A stretch of 64,000 nt of DNA from Oscillibacter hominis (GCF_014334055.1 NZ_CP060490.1:2108001-2172000), one strand, 5' to 3'; positions 27,004 to 35,798 are shown, counted from the first letter of the stretch. Notes: a model not told the origin generated them from the letters alone. Made by a program: numbers and translations.

Positions 27004-28764
27004 ATGCTTGAAAAATGCGCTCCATTTGATGTCGTTGTCATTGGAAGCGGCGGCGGCGGTCTGCGCGCGGCGATCAGCGCCGCGGAGGGCGGCGCGAACA
27101 CATTGATTGTGGCCAAAGGCAAGATCAACCGCAGCGGCTCCACACTGCTGGCCGGAGCCAACCTGAGCGCGGACATCGCCTGCGACGGCCACAGCCTCCA
27201 CGAGATGGGGCTGAGTGACTGGAACCAGGACGACTCCAAAGAGAAGTTTTTTGCAGACGTCTGCCACGAGGGCTTTTACCTGGGCAACCAGAAGCTGATC
27301 CACAAATTTGTGGACGGCGCGCCGGACCGGATCCGTGAACTGATGGGCTGGGGCATGGAGGTCCTGGGCACGGAGGGTGAGCGGGGCATCTCCGTTTTCG
27401 GCTCCGCAATCCTGGACTCCCTGTTCCGGCGGGTGAAGGAGTTGGGCATCTCCTATGTGGAAAGCCACCTCTTCACCGACCTGGTGGTGGAGGACGGAGC
27501 GGTAAAGGGCTGCACCTGTGTGGACCTGCTCACCGGTGAGATCAAGTACTTCCCCGCCAAGGCGGTGGTCATCGCCACCGGCGGCAGCCACGGCATCTTC
27601 CGGAACAACAGCGGCCCCACCGACTGCTGCGGTGAAGGCCCGGCGGCGGCGCTGCGGGCGGGCGCTGAGCTCATCGACATGGAGATGATCTCCTTCTGCC
27701 CCTCGGTCATCCTCCACCCAGCGATGTATAAGGGCAACATTCTGCCCTACATTATGAACACCACCGGCTACGGTACATACGTCAACAAATTCGGCAAGCC
27801 CTTTACCCAGCGCCACCTGACTGCCGAGGTGGAGGCCCTTGCCCTTGACACCGAGTGGAACAAGATGCTGCTTTCCTACGCGCTGCAAAAGGAGATTAAC
27901 TCCCAGCGCTGCAACCGCTTTGGCGGCGTCTACTACACCCTTCCCCTCTCCCCGGAGGAGCTGAAGGAGGAGCTCTATCACGACCTCCCCAACCTGTCCA
28001 AGGGCATGTACCACGACATTATGGAAATTTTCCTCAACAACCGCTGCGTGACCTGCGCCCCGTTTGCCCACTATTTCGAGGGCGGCATCCGCATCGACGA
28101 GGAGATGGGGACAAAGCTGCCCGGCCTCTTTGCGGCGGGCGAATGCACCGGCGGCATGTTCGGCGCCAACCGGGTCTCCGCCGCCACCACGGAGATGCTG
28201 ATCGAGGGGAACATCGCCGGCGCCTCCGCGGCCTCCTATGCGGGGAAGACCGACGTGGACAAGGCCTCCGACAAGCTGCTTGCCCGGATGGAGGAAGAGC
28301 TGCTCCGCCCCTTCGCAAACGGCGGCGGCGCAAGCCCGGTGGAGCTGCGGGAGGCGCTGCACGACGCAACCGCCTCCTCCCTGACGGTCCTGCGCAACGG
28401 CAAAGCCCTGGAAAAAGGCCTCCAGGACGTGCTGAGCCTGCAAAAGGAGCTGCCCGGCGTGTCCCTTGCCACCAAGGACCGCAGATATAATAAGGAGTGG
28501 CTGGAATACCTGCAGCTTCGCAACGGCCTCATCACCGCAGCGGCCACCCTCACGGCGGCCTCCATGCGCAAGGAGAGCCGGGGCGTCCATGTGCGGGAGG
28601 ACTATTTCTATACGGATAACGAGAACTACCTCAAAAACCTGGTGGTCAAAAACTGTGCGTTAGACACCGAATGGGTCCCGCCGGTCCACACCGACATCTA
28701 CCCGGAGCCAGTCCGCAAGGACTACATCCCCTATGTGGAAGACGTAATCGCAAAGCTGAGCTAA
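27004..28764 (+). CDS. Fumarate-reductase/succinate-dehydrogenase-type FAD flavoprotein
   Basis: The 586-residue protein begins with the FAD-binding motif VVIGSGGGGLRAAISAAEGG, has the family segments NRSGSTLLAGANL, ATGGSHGIF and GGIRIDEEMGTKLPGLFAAGECTGGMFGANR, and a C-terminal helical domain. It belongs to the large family of fumarate reductase, aspartate oxidase and related dehydrogenases. With the 2Fe-2S protein encoded 11 bases downstream it forms a two-subunit soluble redox enzyme. The substrate is not evident; neighbouring genes for aminothiazoline-carboxylate and cysteine breakdown suggest a sulfur heterocycle. Start at 27004 behind AGGAGG. Confidence 0.88.
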   Translation: MLEKCAPFDVVVIGSGGGGLRAAISAAEGGANTLIVAKGKINRSGSTLLAGANLSADIACDGHSLHEMGLSDWNQDDSKEKFFADVCHEGFYLGNQKLIHKFVDGAPDRIRELMGWGMEVLGTEGERGISVFGSAILDSLFRRVKELGISYVESHLFTDLVVEDGAVKGCTCVDLLTGEIKYFPAKAVVIATGGSHGIFRNNSGPTDCCGEGPAAALRAGAELIDMEMISFCPSVILHPAMYKGNILPYIMNTTGYGTYVNKFGKPFTQRHLTAEVEALALDTEWNKMLLSYALQKEINSQRCNRFGGVYYTLPLSPEELKEELYHDLPNLSKGMYHDIMEIFLNNRCVTCAPFAHYFEGGIRIDEEMGTKLPGLFAAGECTGGMFGANRVSAATTEMLIEGNIAGASAASYAGKTDVDKASDKLLARMEEELLRPFANGGGASPVELREALHDATASSLTVLRNGKALEKGLQDVLSLQKELPGVSLATKDRRYNKEWLEYLQLRNGLITAAATLTAASMRKESRGVHVREDYFYTDNENYLKNLVVKNCALDTEWVPPVHTDIYPEPVRKDYIPYVEDVIAKLS

Positions 28765-28775
28765 GGAGGCTGGAG

Positions 28776-29087
28776 ATGAGAGACATTGAAGTTAAAATCT
28801 TACGGGGGGCCGAAACAGGCAATGGCCGATATCAGACCTACACGGTGACGGTGGAGGATGACGCGGCGGTTTCTGTCATGAATCTCCTGGAAGAAATATA
28901 TAATAAGCAGGACCATTCTCTTGCGTTTTTCTCCCACGCGGCCTGCCGTCAGGCTGCATGCGGCAAATGCATGGTGAAAGTGGACGGCGCGGTGAAGCTG
29001 GCCTGCAAGGAAAGGGTGTGTGCCAACCAAATCACATTGGAGCCCTATTCAAAAAAAGTGATCCGGGACTTAATTTGCGAAGCGTGA
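28776..29087 (+). CDS. SdhB/FrdB-like 2Fe-2S subunit
   Basis: The 103-residue protein has one plant-type 2Fe-2S site: CRQAACGKC followed by a fourth Cys in VKLAC. It matches only the N-terminal half of SdhB/FrdB; the C-terminal 4Fe-4S/3Fe-4S half is absent, so it is a single-cluster electron carrier for the flavoprotein. AGGAGG precedes the ATG. Confidence 0.82.
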   Translation: MRDIEVKILRGAETGNGRYQTYTVTVEDDAAVSVMNLLEEIYNKQDHSLAFFSHAACRQAACGKCMVKVDGAVKLACKERVCANQITLEPYSKKVIRDLICEA

Positions 29088-29106
29088 TAATTTAGGGAGG
29101 GAAATT

Positions 29107-30417
29107 ATGAGTGAACAGGTAAATCTCAATGAGATTCAAGACCTTGAACGTCTCAATCAAGCACCTGTCTTAACCCGGTGGAAGGGATTCAGCAAATACA
29201 CCGGGCCCGCATTCCTGGAGGCCGTCACCACCCTTGGCGCCGGCTCCTTCGCATCCGTCGCCGCCATGGGCGCGGCTTATGGCTATGAGATGCTGTGGAT
29301 CCCCTTCTACTCCTATCTGCTCGGTATGTTCATGCTGACTCTGGGTACTAAGTTTGCCGTCCACAGCAGGCTGGACGTCATCACCGCCCAGAACAAGTAT
29401 CAAAATAAGCTGATCGGCTCCGCCGTCACCGGACTGATCGCGTGCTATTTGGGATATGTGACCTTTACCTTCGGGCAGTATGCCTTGGGTACGGATGCGT
29501 TGGAGAATATGTTCGCCCTGGTGAACATCAACTTCCCCAGATCCATCAACTGGATTGTCATCTTTGCCCTCTCGTTCCCCTTTGCCTGGATGTACGGCAA
29601 AAACGATAAGGCGGTCCGTTTTGTGGAGAATTTCTGCAAAATCCTGATCGTCGTGATGCTGGTCGTGTTCGTGGCCGTCATCTTTGTGACCGGTGTGGAT
29701 TGGGGCGCATTGCTGCACGGTCTGCTGATCCCCACGCTGCCCAGCGGAATCGAGGGCATCTCCACCGGCATCGCCGCGCTGATCTCTGTGGTGGCCGTGG
29801 GCGACTGGTGCCAGTACCACTACGCCATGAAGCAGCGCAACTTCACCCCCACCCACGAAAAGCTTGCCCACTTTGACCTTGTGGTGGGCGGCCTGGTTCC
29901 CGTGACGCTGGTCCTCACCTTTGTGGGCGTGGCGTTTGCCGTGACCTTCAGCGGCGGCTCCTTCCCCGACGACACCTATGCCCTGGCCAACGCCCTGGTG
30001 GGCGCCATCCCCAGCCTGGGCATCCAGATCGGCTTCTACATCGGCATCTTGGCCATCACCGTGTCTACCATGATCGGCATGAGCACCATTGCCGCCCAGT
30101 CCCTGTGCCGCGCCTTTGGGAAACCCCTGGACCCCCACTCCAAGCTGTGGAAGTTCGGCCTGATCAGCACGCAGATCGGCTTTTTGGGCGCTTACATCGG
30201 CAAGCCCATGTGGGCGGTCATCCTGGTGGCCGGCCTCCAGTCCTGCTTCTCCTGGGTCAGCGGCTCGTCCTGGTTCCTGCTGGCAAACGACCGCAAGTTC
30301 CTTGGAAAGCATGTGGTGAAGAACTACCTCTACAACATCGGCGTCTTGGTCAGCGTTGTCGTTCTCAACCTCACCTTCGTCACCTTTGTTTTAACTAAGT
30401 TAGGAGTGTGGGCATAA
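29107..30417 (+). CDS. Nramp-superfamily-like transporter with non-canonical metal-site motifs
   Basis: The 436-residue protein has about 11 membrane segments. The N-terminal pattern GPAFLEAVTTLGAGSFASVAAMGAAYGYEMLW aligns with Nramp proteins, but the metal-binding DPGN of helix 1 reads GAGS, and the MPHN of helix 6 appears as GDWCQY. It is therefore unlikely to carry divalent metal ions and may carry the organic substrate of the operon. NCS1-type permeases are an alternative assignment. It overlaps the next small gene by one base. Confidence 0.6.
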   Translation: MSEQVNLNEIQDLERLNQAPVLTRWKGFSKYTGPAFLEAVTTLGAGSFASVAAMGAAYGYEMLWIPFYSYLLGMFMLTLGTKFAVHSRLDVITAQNKYQNKLIGSAVTGLIACYLGYVTFTFGQYALGTDALENMFALVNINFPRSINWIVIFALSFPFAWMYGKNDKAVRFVENFCKILIVVMLVVFVAVIFVTGVDWGALLHGLLIPTLPSGIEGISTGIAALISVVAVGDWCQYHYAMKQRNFTPTHEKLAHFDLVVGGLVPVTLVLTFVGVAFAVTFSGGSFPDDTYALANALVGAIPSLGIQIGFYIGILAITVSTMIGMSTIAAQSLCRAFGKPLDPHSKLWKFGLISTQIGFLGAYIGKPMWAVILVAGLQSCFSWVSGSSWFLLANDRKFLGKHVVKNYLYNIGVLVSVVVLNLTFVTFVLTKLGVWA

Positions 30418-30665
30418 TGACGAAAAAGATGTCAAGTTTCCTGGAATCCAAAGTGGGTTCCCTTCGTGTGCGCTCCGTTTTGACTCTCGTTTTGTGCGCG
30501 GTGAACTTTGCCCTGGCGTACGGCATTTGCCTTTACTATCTGATGGGCGGCGGCCCGGCGCTTATGATCATCAGCCTGATCCTGACCATCGCCCTGGTCC
30601 TGGTTCTGGCATTCCCGAATTTGGAGGTGCAGGATGACGCAAAAGCAACCGATCTTGTTGACTGA
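30417..30665 (+). CDS. Small two-helix membrane protein
   Basis: The 82-residue protein has two hydrophobic segments (about 17-38 and 42-62) and a charged C-terminus. The ATG overlaps the stop of the transporter gene (TAATG), and its end overlaps the hydrolase gene by 32 bases, so it is translationally coupled to both. It may be an accessory of the transporter. No family was recognised. Confidence 0.7.
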   Translation: MTKKMSSFLESKVGSLRVRSVLTLVLCAVNFALAYGICLYYLMGGGPALMIISLILTIALVLVLAFPNLEVQDDAKATDLVD

Positions 30666-31350
30666 GACCCACCACGGCGGAATCCTGGTGGCATTCTATA
30701 AAGTCCTGATGGACTTTTGCGGCCGCGAGCGGGGATACGACCTCTTCATGACCGCTGGGCGCACCTATGGTGCCCGACGCGGCCGCAGAATGGCCATGCG
30801 GGCCATGCGGGACGGCAACCCCCTGGACCTCACGTCCTACTTTGCCTATGGCGAGCTGCTCTGCAACGATGAGGGCCTCGACGACGAGGGAACCTATGAG
30901 GCCATTCCCGGCACAGTCCACGAGCATCAGACCGACTGCTGGTGGGCCCGGGAGTTCCGGGCTATGGACTGTGAGCAGTGCGGGGTGGATTACTGCAAGG
31001 AAATCGACGGCGCAGTGGTCCGCGGCTTCAATCCCACCATGGGTTTCGAGCGCACGCAGAATATGCACCTCAACTCCTCCTGTGACTTCTATTTCCACAG
31101 CCCGGAAGTGAAGAGCGACTTCATGAGCACCTATGAATCCCGGCTGAAGCCTGGCCAGTGCGTAAAGCGGGAGATGGCCTACCACTGCGCGGACGTCTAT
31201 CAGATGTACTGCCACGTCATCACCCAGGTGCTGCCGAAGGACGCCGCCGGCCTCATTGAACGGGTTCGCGCCATACTGTCCGAACGCTACGGCAAAGACT
31301 TTTTGCCTGTGCTGGACTCCTACAGCGGAACCGATTTTGAACAGATTTAA
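30634..31350 (+). CDS. L-2-amino-thiazoline-4-carboxylic acid (ATC) hydrolase family protein
   Basis: The 238-residue protein matches the ATC hydrolase family (for example the ending block NMHLNSSCDFYF and conserved Cys-rich segment MDCEQCGVDYCKE). Family founders open the thiazoline ring of ATC to N-carbamoyl-cysteine in Pseudomonas. Many family members act on unknown substrates. In this operon it is followed by a cysteine desulfidase, in line with a route from a sulfur heterocycle to sulfide. The ATG at 30634 follows GGAGG. Confidence 0.75.
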   Translation: MTQKQPILLTETHHGGILVAFYKVLMDFCGRERGYDLFMTAGRTYGARRGRRMAMRAMRDGNPLDLTSYFAYGELLCNDEGLDDEGTYEAIPGTVHEHQTDCWWAREFRAMDCEQCGVDYCKEIDGAVVRGFNPTMGFERTQNMHLNSSCDFYFHSPEVKSDFMSTYESRLKPGQCVKREMAYHCADVYQMYCHVITQVLPKDAAGLIERVRAILSERYGKDFLPVLDSYSGTDFEQI

Positions 31351-31378
31351 CGCTGCGTAGAGCGTGGAGGGTTTTCTC

Positions 31379-32272
31379 GTGAAAAAGCAGATGCAGGGCA
31401 TGATCTATGTCATGCTGGCCGCTGTCCTCTTCGGCGTCATGCCGCTGTGGGCGGTAAAAGTATATGACAATGGAGGAAATCCTGTCTTCCTCTCCTTCTG
31501 CCGGTTTGCACTCAGCCTGCCGCTCCTGTATTTACTGGACCGGAAGCTCTGCCCGCACCATGAACGGGCCGCGCCGGACAAGAAGTTTTTCCTGGTCTGC
31601 ATCACCTATGTGCTGACCCCCTCCCTTCTATTCATCTCTTACACCAAAATTGCAAGCGGGCTTGCCACGACGGTGCATTTTATCTATCCCGCCATCGTGC
31701 TGTTGCTCTGCCGGGCCATGTTCCGGCAGAGCATCCGGCCCGTGAAGTACTTCTGCTGCTTTTTGTGCATTGTGGGCGTCGCCCTCTTCTGCACGGTGGG
31801 GGAGCAGGTGGACGGCCTGGGGCTTCTGCTTGCGCTGCTCTCCGCCATCACCTATGCCGGATATGTGGCCTATCTGCCGGCCAGCCATGTGCAGGAGACC
31901 CTGGCCCCCTTCCAGCTGACGCTGCGGCTGAACCTTGGCGGCGTGGTGGTGCTGGCAGTCCTCAACACCCTGATGGGCACGTGGGCCTTTGGCCTCACCC
32001 TGCAGGGCTGGCTCTACACCCTATTGCTCAGCTGGGGGACCGCTGTGGGCGCCACCATGCTGTTCCAGCGGGGCGTGCAGCTGTGCGGCGCGCAAAACGC
32101 CGCCATATTCAGCGTGCTCGAGCCCCTTACCAGCGTGGTGTGCGGGATTTTGTTCCTCAGCGAGTCCTGCAGCGTGCAGATCATCTTGGGGATTGTCCTG
32201 ATCCTTGCGGCAGTGTTCCTTCTCTCCATCTGCGATTTTCGCGGGAAACGGCAAGAGGACATGCCCGCCTGA
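31379..32272 (+). CDS. DMT-superfamily EamA transporter
   Basis: The 297-residue protein has ten membrane segments in two EamA halves, starting GMIYVMLAAVLFGVMPLWAVK. EamA proteins often export amino acids or metabolites; with a cysteine desulfidase beside it, cysteine or a sulfur product is a possible cargo. The start is GTG at 31379, seven bases after GGAGG; the upstream GTG at 31364 overlaps that site. Confidence 0.85.
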   Translation: MKKQMQGMIYVMLAAVLFGVMPLWAVKVYDNGGNPVFLSFCRFALSLPLLYLLDRKLCPHHERAAPDKKFFLVCITYVLTPSLLFISYTKIASGLATTVHFIYPAIVLLLCRAMFRQSIRPVKYFCCFLCIVGVALFCTVGEQVDGLGLLLALLSAITYAGYVAYLPASHVQETLAPFQLTLRLNLGGVVVLAVLNTLMGTWAFGLTLQGWLYTLLLSWGTAVGATMLFQRGVQLCGAQNAAIFSVLEPLTSVVCGILFLSESCSVQIILGIVLILAAVFLLSICDFRGKRQEDMPA

Positions 32273-32286
32273 CGCACGATCCGTTA

Positions 32287-32340
32287 GTATCCCGCTCTCC
32301 AACAAGCAGTTTAGCCGGGCGCGGGATACAAGCGCTTTTT
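32287..32340 (+). terminator. Possible terminator/attenuator between DMT and cysteine desulfidase genes
   Basis: GTATCCCGC (32287-32295) pairs with GCGGGATAC (32321-32329) around a 25-base loop; CGCTTTTT follows. Loop is large, so function is uncertain. Confidence 0.35.
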
Positions 32341-32399
32341 GACAGAAGGTACTTTTTACGAGAGCCGCTTCAGCGGCAGATTACCAAAAGGAGAACGTC

Positions 32400-33686
32400 A
32401 TGGAAAAGATGTCCAACCAATACAGCACCTATGTGCGGATTCTTCAGCGGGAGCTCGTCTGTGCGATGGGCTGCACGGAACCCATCGCAATCGCATACTG
32501 CGCGGCGGTGGCCCGGGCGGAGTTAGGCGCAATGCCGGACCGGTTGGACATCGAGGCCAGCGGGAACATCATTAAAAATGTGAAGAGCGTCATCGTCCCC
32601 AACACGGACGGCAGGCGGGGCATCGAGGTGGCCGCCGCAATCGGCGTTTTGGGCGGCGACGCATCCGCCCGGCTTGAGGTGATCTCCCATGTGGATCAGG
32701 CCGCAAAAAACCTGTTGCCGGAGTATCTCAAAAAGACGCCTGTGGCCATCCACATGGCCCAGTCCCCCTTTTTGCTTGACCTCACTGTGACCGCGTTCCA
32801 TGGGGACTCCTATGCAAAGGTTCGCATTGCCAACGAGCACACCAACATCGTCCACATAGAGCGCAACGGCAAGGTGACGCTGGAAAAGGACCTCCACCCC
32901 AGCACCCAGGACATCCAGGCCGACCTGCCGGACTACACTCTTCTGAACGTGCAGGATATCTATGAGTTTGCAACCACCTGCGATTTATCGGACGTCAGGG
33001 AGGTCATTTCGTCCCAGATTGAGAAAAACACCCGCATCGCCGAGGAGGGCCTTCACAGCACCTATGGGGCAAACATTGGGAAGGTACTGCTCAAAAACGG
33101 CGGGGACAGCGTGCGGATCCGGGCAAAGGCCTATGCCGCGGCGGGCAGCGACGCCCGCATGAACGGCTGCGAACTGCCGGTGGTCATCTGCGCCGGCAGC
33201 GGAAACCAGGGCCTCACCACCTCACTGCCGGTCATCGTGTACGCCAGGGAACTCCACGCGGATGAGGAGACGCTCTACCGCGCACTGGTGATTTCCAACC
33301 TGGTCACCCTTCATATCAAAGAGAACATCGGGCGGCTCAGCGCATACTGCGGCGCGGTCTGCGCCGGGGCCGGCGCGGGCGCGGGCATCAGCTACCTGTA
33401 CGGCGGGGACTGCGACGTCATCTCCCACACCATTGTCAATACGCTGGCCGTCACCTCCGGCATTGTCTGTGACGGAGCCAAGTCCTCCTGTGCCGCAAAG
33501 ATCGCCATGGCGGTGGAGGCAGGCATCCTTGGGTTCGAGATGTACCGCAACGGCCAGCAGTTTTACGGCGGCGAGGGCTTGGTGCTCACCGGCGTGGAAA
33601 ACTCCATCCGCAACTTTGGCCGTCTGGGCCGGGAGGGCATGCGGGAGACGGACAGTGAGATCATCCGTATGATGGTGGAGCAATAA
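32400..33686 (+). CDS. L-cysteine desulfidase family protein (CyuA/YhaM, UPF0597)
   Basis: The 428-residue protein has the MGCTEPIA motif (Cys25, a probable iron-sulfur ligand) and the C-terminal GDCDVISHTIVNT and GAKSSCAAKIA blocks of the CyuA/UPF0597 family, related to serine dehydratase. Members split L-cysteine into pyruvate, ammonia and sulfide using a 4Fe-4S cluster. It closes the MarR-flavoprotein-ATC hydrolase gene set. AAAGGAG precedes the ATG. Confidence 0.88.
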   Translation: MEKMSNQYSTYVRILQRELVCAMGCTEPIAIAYCAAVARAELGAMPDRLDIEASGNIIKNVKSVIVPNTDGRRGIEVAAAIGVLGGDASARLEVISHVDQAAKNLLPEYLKKTPVAIHMAQSPFLLDLTVTAFHGDSYAKVRIANEHTNIVHIERNGKVTLEKDLHPSTQDIQADLPDYTLLNVQDIYEFATTCDLSDVREVISSQIEKNTRIAEEGLHSTYGANIGKVLLKNGGDSVRIRAKAYAAAGSDARMNGCELPVVICAGSGNQGLTTSLPVIVYARELHADEETLYRALVISNLVTLHIKENIGRLSAYCGAVCAGAGAGAGISYLYGGDCDVISHTIVNTLAVTSGIVCDGAKSSCAAKIAMAVEAGILGFEMYRNGQQFYGGEGLVLTGVENSIRNFGRLGREGMRETDSEIIRMMVEQ

Positions 33687-33845
33687 TCTTCAGCGGCCCT
33701 GCTTTACCATCGCTTTTGAAGGTCTGTGTACAGGCCGAGCCGGGTCTTTTTTGCAGGCCCTGGCGGAACTGCAAAGTGCCTGCCGCGCGGGAACCGGACA
33801 AACAATAGGCTTGGACAAAAATTTTCCGTTTTTTAAGAATTACCC

Positions 33846-33875
33846 TTGACAAAATGCACTGCTTTTTGGTATAGT
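33846..33875 (+). promoter_or_regulatory. tRNA cluster promoter
   Basis: TTGACA (33846-33851) and TATAGT (33870-33875), spacer 18, 29 bases before tRNA-Met. Confidence 0.75.
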
Positions 33876-33903
33876 AATTTGTGCCCTGTCGAGGATTTCT
33901 TAT

Positions 33904-33980
33904 GGCGGCATAGCTCAGTTGGCTAGAGCATGCGGTTCATACCCGCAGTGTCCCCGGTTCAAATCCAGGTGCCGCTACCA
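33904..33980 (+). tRNA. tRNA-Met (CAT), elongator type
   Basis: Acceptor stem GGCGGCA/TGCCGCT, D arm GCTCAGTTGGCTAGAGC, anticodon CAT in GCGGTTCATACCCGC, T loop TTCAAAT, encoded CCA. The GGCGGC...GCCGCT acceptor is typical of elongator tRNA-Met rather than initiator. One C-A mismatch is seen in the T stem. Confidence 0.93.
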
Positions 33981-34011
33981 TTCTCCTGAGACGCTGTGCG
34001 TCTCAGGAGAA
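33981..34011 (+). repeat. Perfect hairpin between tRNA-Met and tRNA-Glu
   Basis: A 14-bp perfect stem TTCTCCTGAGACGC / GCGTCTCAGGAGAA with loop TGT starts right after the tRNA CCA. No T run follows, so it is more likely a processing or stability element than a terminator. Confidence 0.7.
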
Positions 34012-34045
34012 CCCCAAACGGGCCTTGGCAGGGCTTGATATAGAT

Positions 34046-34120
34046 GGCCCGTTGGTCAAGTGGTTAAGACACGGCCCTTTCACGGCTGTAACATGGGTTC
34101 GAATCCCGTACGGGTCACCA
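34046..34120 (+). tRNA. tRNA-Glu (TTC)
   Basis: Acceptor stem GGCCCGT/ACGGGTC, anticodon TTC in CGGCCCTTTCACGGCTG, T loop GTTCGAATC, encoded CCA. Confidence 0.93.
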
Positions 34121-34133
34121 CTTTCTTTCATCT

Positions 34134-34210
34134 GGAGGCTTAGCTCAGCTGGTTAGAGCGCCTGCTTCACACGCAGGAGGTCACTGGTTCGAGTCCAGCA
34201 GTCTCCACCA
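34134..34210 (+). tRNA. tRNA-Val (CAC)
   Basis: Acceptor stem GGAGGCT/AGTCTCC, D arm GCTCAGCTGGTTAGAGC, anticodon CAC in CCTGCTTCACACGCAGG, T loop GTTCGAGTC, encoded CCA. Confidence 0.93.
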
Positions 34211-34213
34211 CGC

Positions 34214-34250
34214 AAAAGCCCTTGAACCGCAATGGTTCAAGGGCTTTTGT
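34214..34250 (+). terminator. Terminator of the tRNA cluster
   Basis: AAAAGCCCTTGAACC / GGTTCAAGGGCTTTT, short loop, T-rich end. Confidence 0.88.
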
Positions 34251-34299
34251 TATGTCTCAGTTCCAACCAAATCTTATGAGAATTTATTACCTTTTGAGA

Positions 34300-34340
34300 T
34301 AAAATCCCCCCAGGGAACAACTCCCTGGGGGGATTTTATT
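34300..34340. terminator. Second strong palindromic terminator with no obvious gene feeding it
   Basis: AAAATCCCCCCAGGGA / TCCCTGGGGGGATTTT with loop ACAAC, T and A runs on both sides. It may be left from a lost gene. Confidence 0.75.
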
Positions 34341-34575
34341 CTGTCCAGCCTGACAGCAGTTTCCGCATCCACGGAACCCTGCGCCTACGAAGCCCCGAAT
34401 GATGATCCGGGACAATCCGGGGTGCTGCCGTATGAGAGACATCCTCCAATGCTCCCACAGGCAAACAGCTGTCGATTTACAAGAAAGACCTGTTTGATTT
34501 CCTGATAGATGCAGGGTTATATTCGAATCAGCAGAGGGTTTCTGTAAATTAAACCAATCAAAGGAGATGTGCCAA
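34341..34575 (+). other. Intergenic segment with a possible gene remnant
   Basis: A frame free of stops runs from about 34431 to a TAA near 34553, encoding QLSIYKKDLFDFLIDAGLYS and ending QQRVSVN; it has no start with a ribosome site and looks like the 3' end of a decayed gene. I do not recognise the family. The amidohydrolase ribosome site AAAGGAG is at 34560-34566. Confidence 0.3.
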
Positions 34576-35769
34576 ATGTTTTACATCAAAGCGGACCGCG
34601 GGATCACCGGAGATGGAAAAACTGTCCTGGCCCCTGTGTATGTGGGTGTGGATGGGGATACCATCACCTATGTGTCCGATCAGCAACCTGCCTCCATACA
34701 GCAATTCGACTTTGTCGACATGGGGGATACAACACTGACCCCGGGCCTTTTGAATCTACACGACCATGTAAACCGCAAGATTCTGCGCGATCATCCCACT
34801 GATCTCCCCGTTACGGTGCGCTCCAAAGAATTTATGTCCAACTCCAAGGAGTACATGCTGCTCCACGGCGTAAAAAACGTCCGCGACATGTTGGGGGAGG
34901 GCGTCACCTTTATCCGTGATTTCGGCCTTGGCGGCTATACCGCCGTCACCCTCAAGCGCGGCATCCAAGAGGGCCTGGTGATTGGGCCGGAGATGATGGT
35001 CTGCGGCAGGCCGCTGTGCATGACCGGGGGCCACTGCCACAAAAACGCCCACGAGGTAGACGGCGTCGACGGCATGATCCGTGGCGTCCGCGAGGAGCTC
35101 AAAGAGGGGGCCGACTTCATCAAGTTCATGGCCAGCGGCGGGCTGGACCAGTTCCCCAGGGAGGATCCCAAGTACCCCGAGCTGACGCTGGAAGAGCTGA
35201 AGGCCGGTATCGGGGTGGCCCACGACGCGGGCAGGCCCACCACAGCCCACGTCTATCCCAAGGAAGCCATCTTGCGGATCATTCAGGCCGGCATCGACTG
35301 CGTGGAGCACGGCGTCATGATGGACGATGAATGCATCGATGAAATGGTCAAGCACAATCTCCCTCTGGTCCCGACAATGACCGGTATGCGCGGCGCGTAC
35401 TTCATCCCCCCTGTCAGCGAGGCCCGCATGAAGACCCGGGCGCTCCTTGAAACGCGCATCTGGCAGCCCCACAACGAATCTGTACGCAAAGCCGTGGAAG
35501 CCGGATTGCTGGTGGGAACCGGCACGGACAGCTATGGCCGGCTTTCCGATGAGATCCGCCTGATCGCCCAGGCTGCAAACCGCACCCCTGTCCAGGCAAT
35601 CGAGCACGCCACCAGCACCTCCGCCAAGATCATCGGCCGCGGAGACCTGGGCCTGCTGAAAGAGGGCAGGCACGCCAACATCGCCGCTTTCCCCGGCGAC
35701 CTCAGCAAGTCGCTGGACACAATCGACCGTGCCGTCCAGGTTTGGCTACACGGCAAGGCGGTCCTGTAA
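34576..35769 (+). CDS. Amidohydrolase family protein (imidazolonepropionase/prolidase-like)
   Basis: The 397-residue TIM-barrel enzyme has the metal motif LHDHVN near residue 61-66, a likely metal-bridging Lys in KFMASGG, His in TTAHVYPK and VEHG, and Asp in GTGTDSYG: the complete set of amidohydrolase ligands. Such proteins cut cyclic or linear amides, including Xaa-Pro and imidazolone rings. It is the first gene of a cluster with a cucumopine-synthase-related protein, a TRAP transporter and an asparaginase-like enzyme. The start at 34576 is chosen because the ATG at 34567 directly abuts the ribosome site. Confidence 0.85.
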   Translation: MFYIKADRGITGDGKTVLAPVYVGVDGDTITYVSDQQPASIQQFDFVDMGDTTLTPGLLNLHDHVNRKILRDHPTDLPVTVRSKEFMSNSKEYMLLHGVKNVRDMLGEGVTFIRDFGLGGYTAVTLKRGIQEGLVIGPEMMVCGRPLCMTGGHCHKNAHEVDGVDGMIRGVREELKEGADFIKFMASGGLDQFPREDPKYPELTLEELKAGIGVAHDAGRPTTAHVYPKEAILRIIQAGIDCVEHGVMMDDECIDEMVKHNLPLVPTMTGMRGAYFIPPVSEARMKTRALLETRIWQPHNESVRKAVEAGLLVGTGTDSYGRLSDEIRLIAQAANRTPVQAIEHATSTSAKIIGRGDLGLLKEGRHANIAAFPGDLSKSLDTIDRAVQVWLHGKAVL

Positions 35770-35798
35770 CTTGAAAAACGGAAAGGAAGGAAACCATC

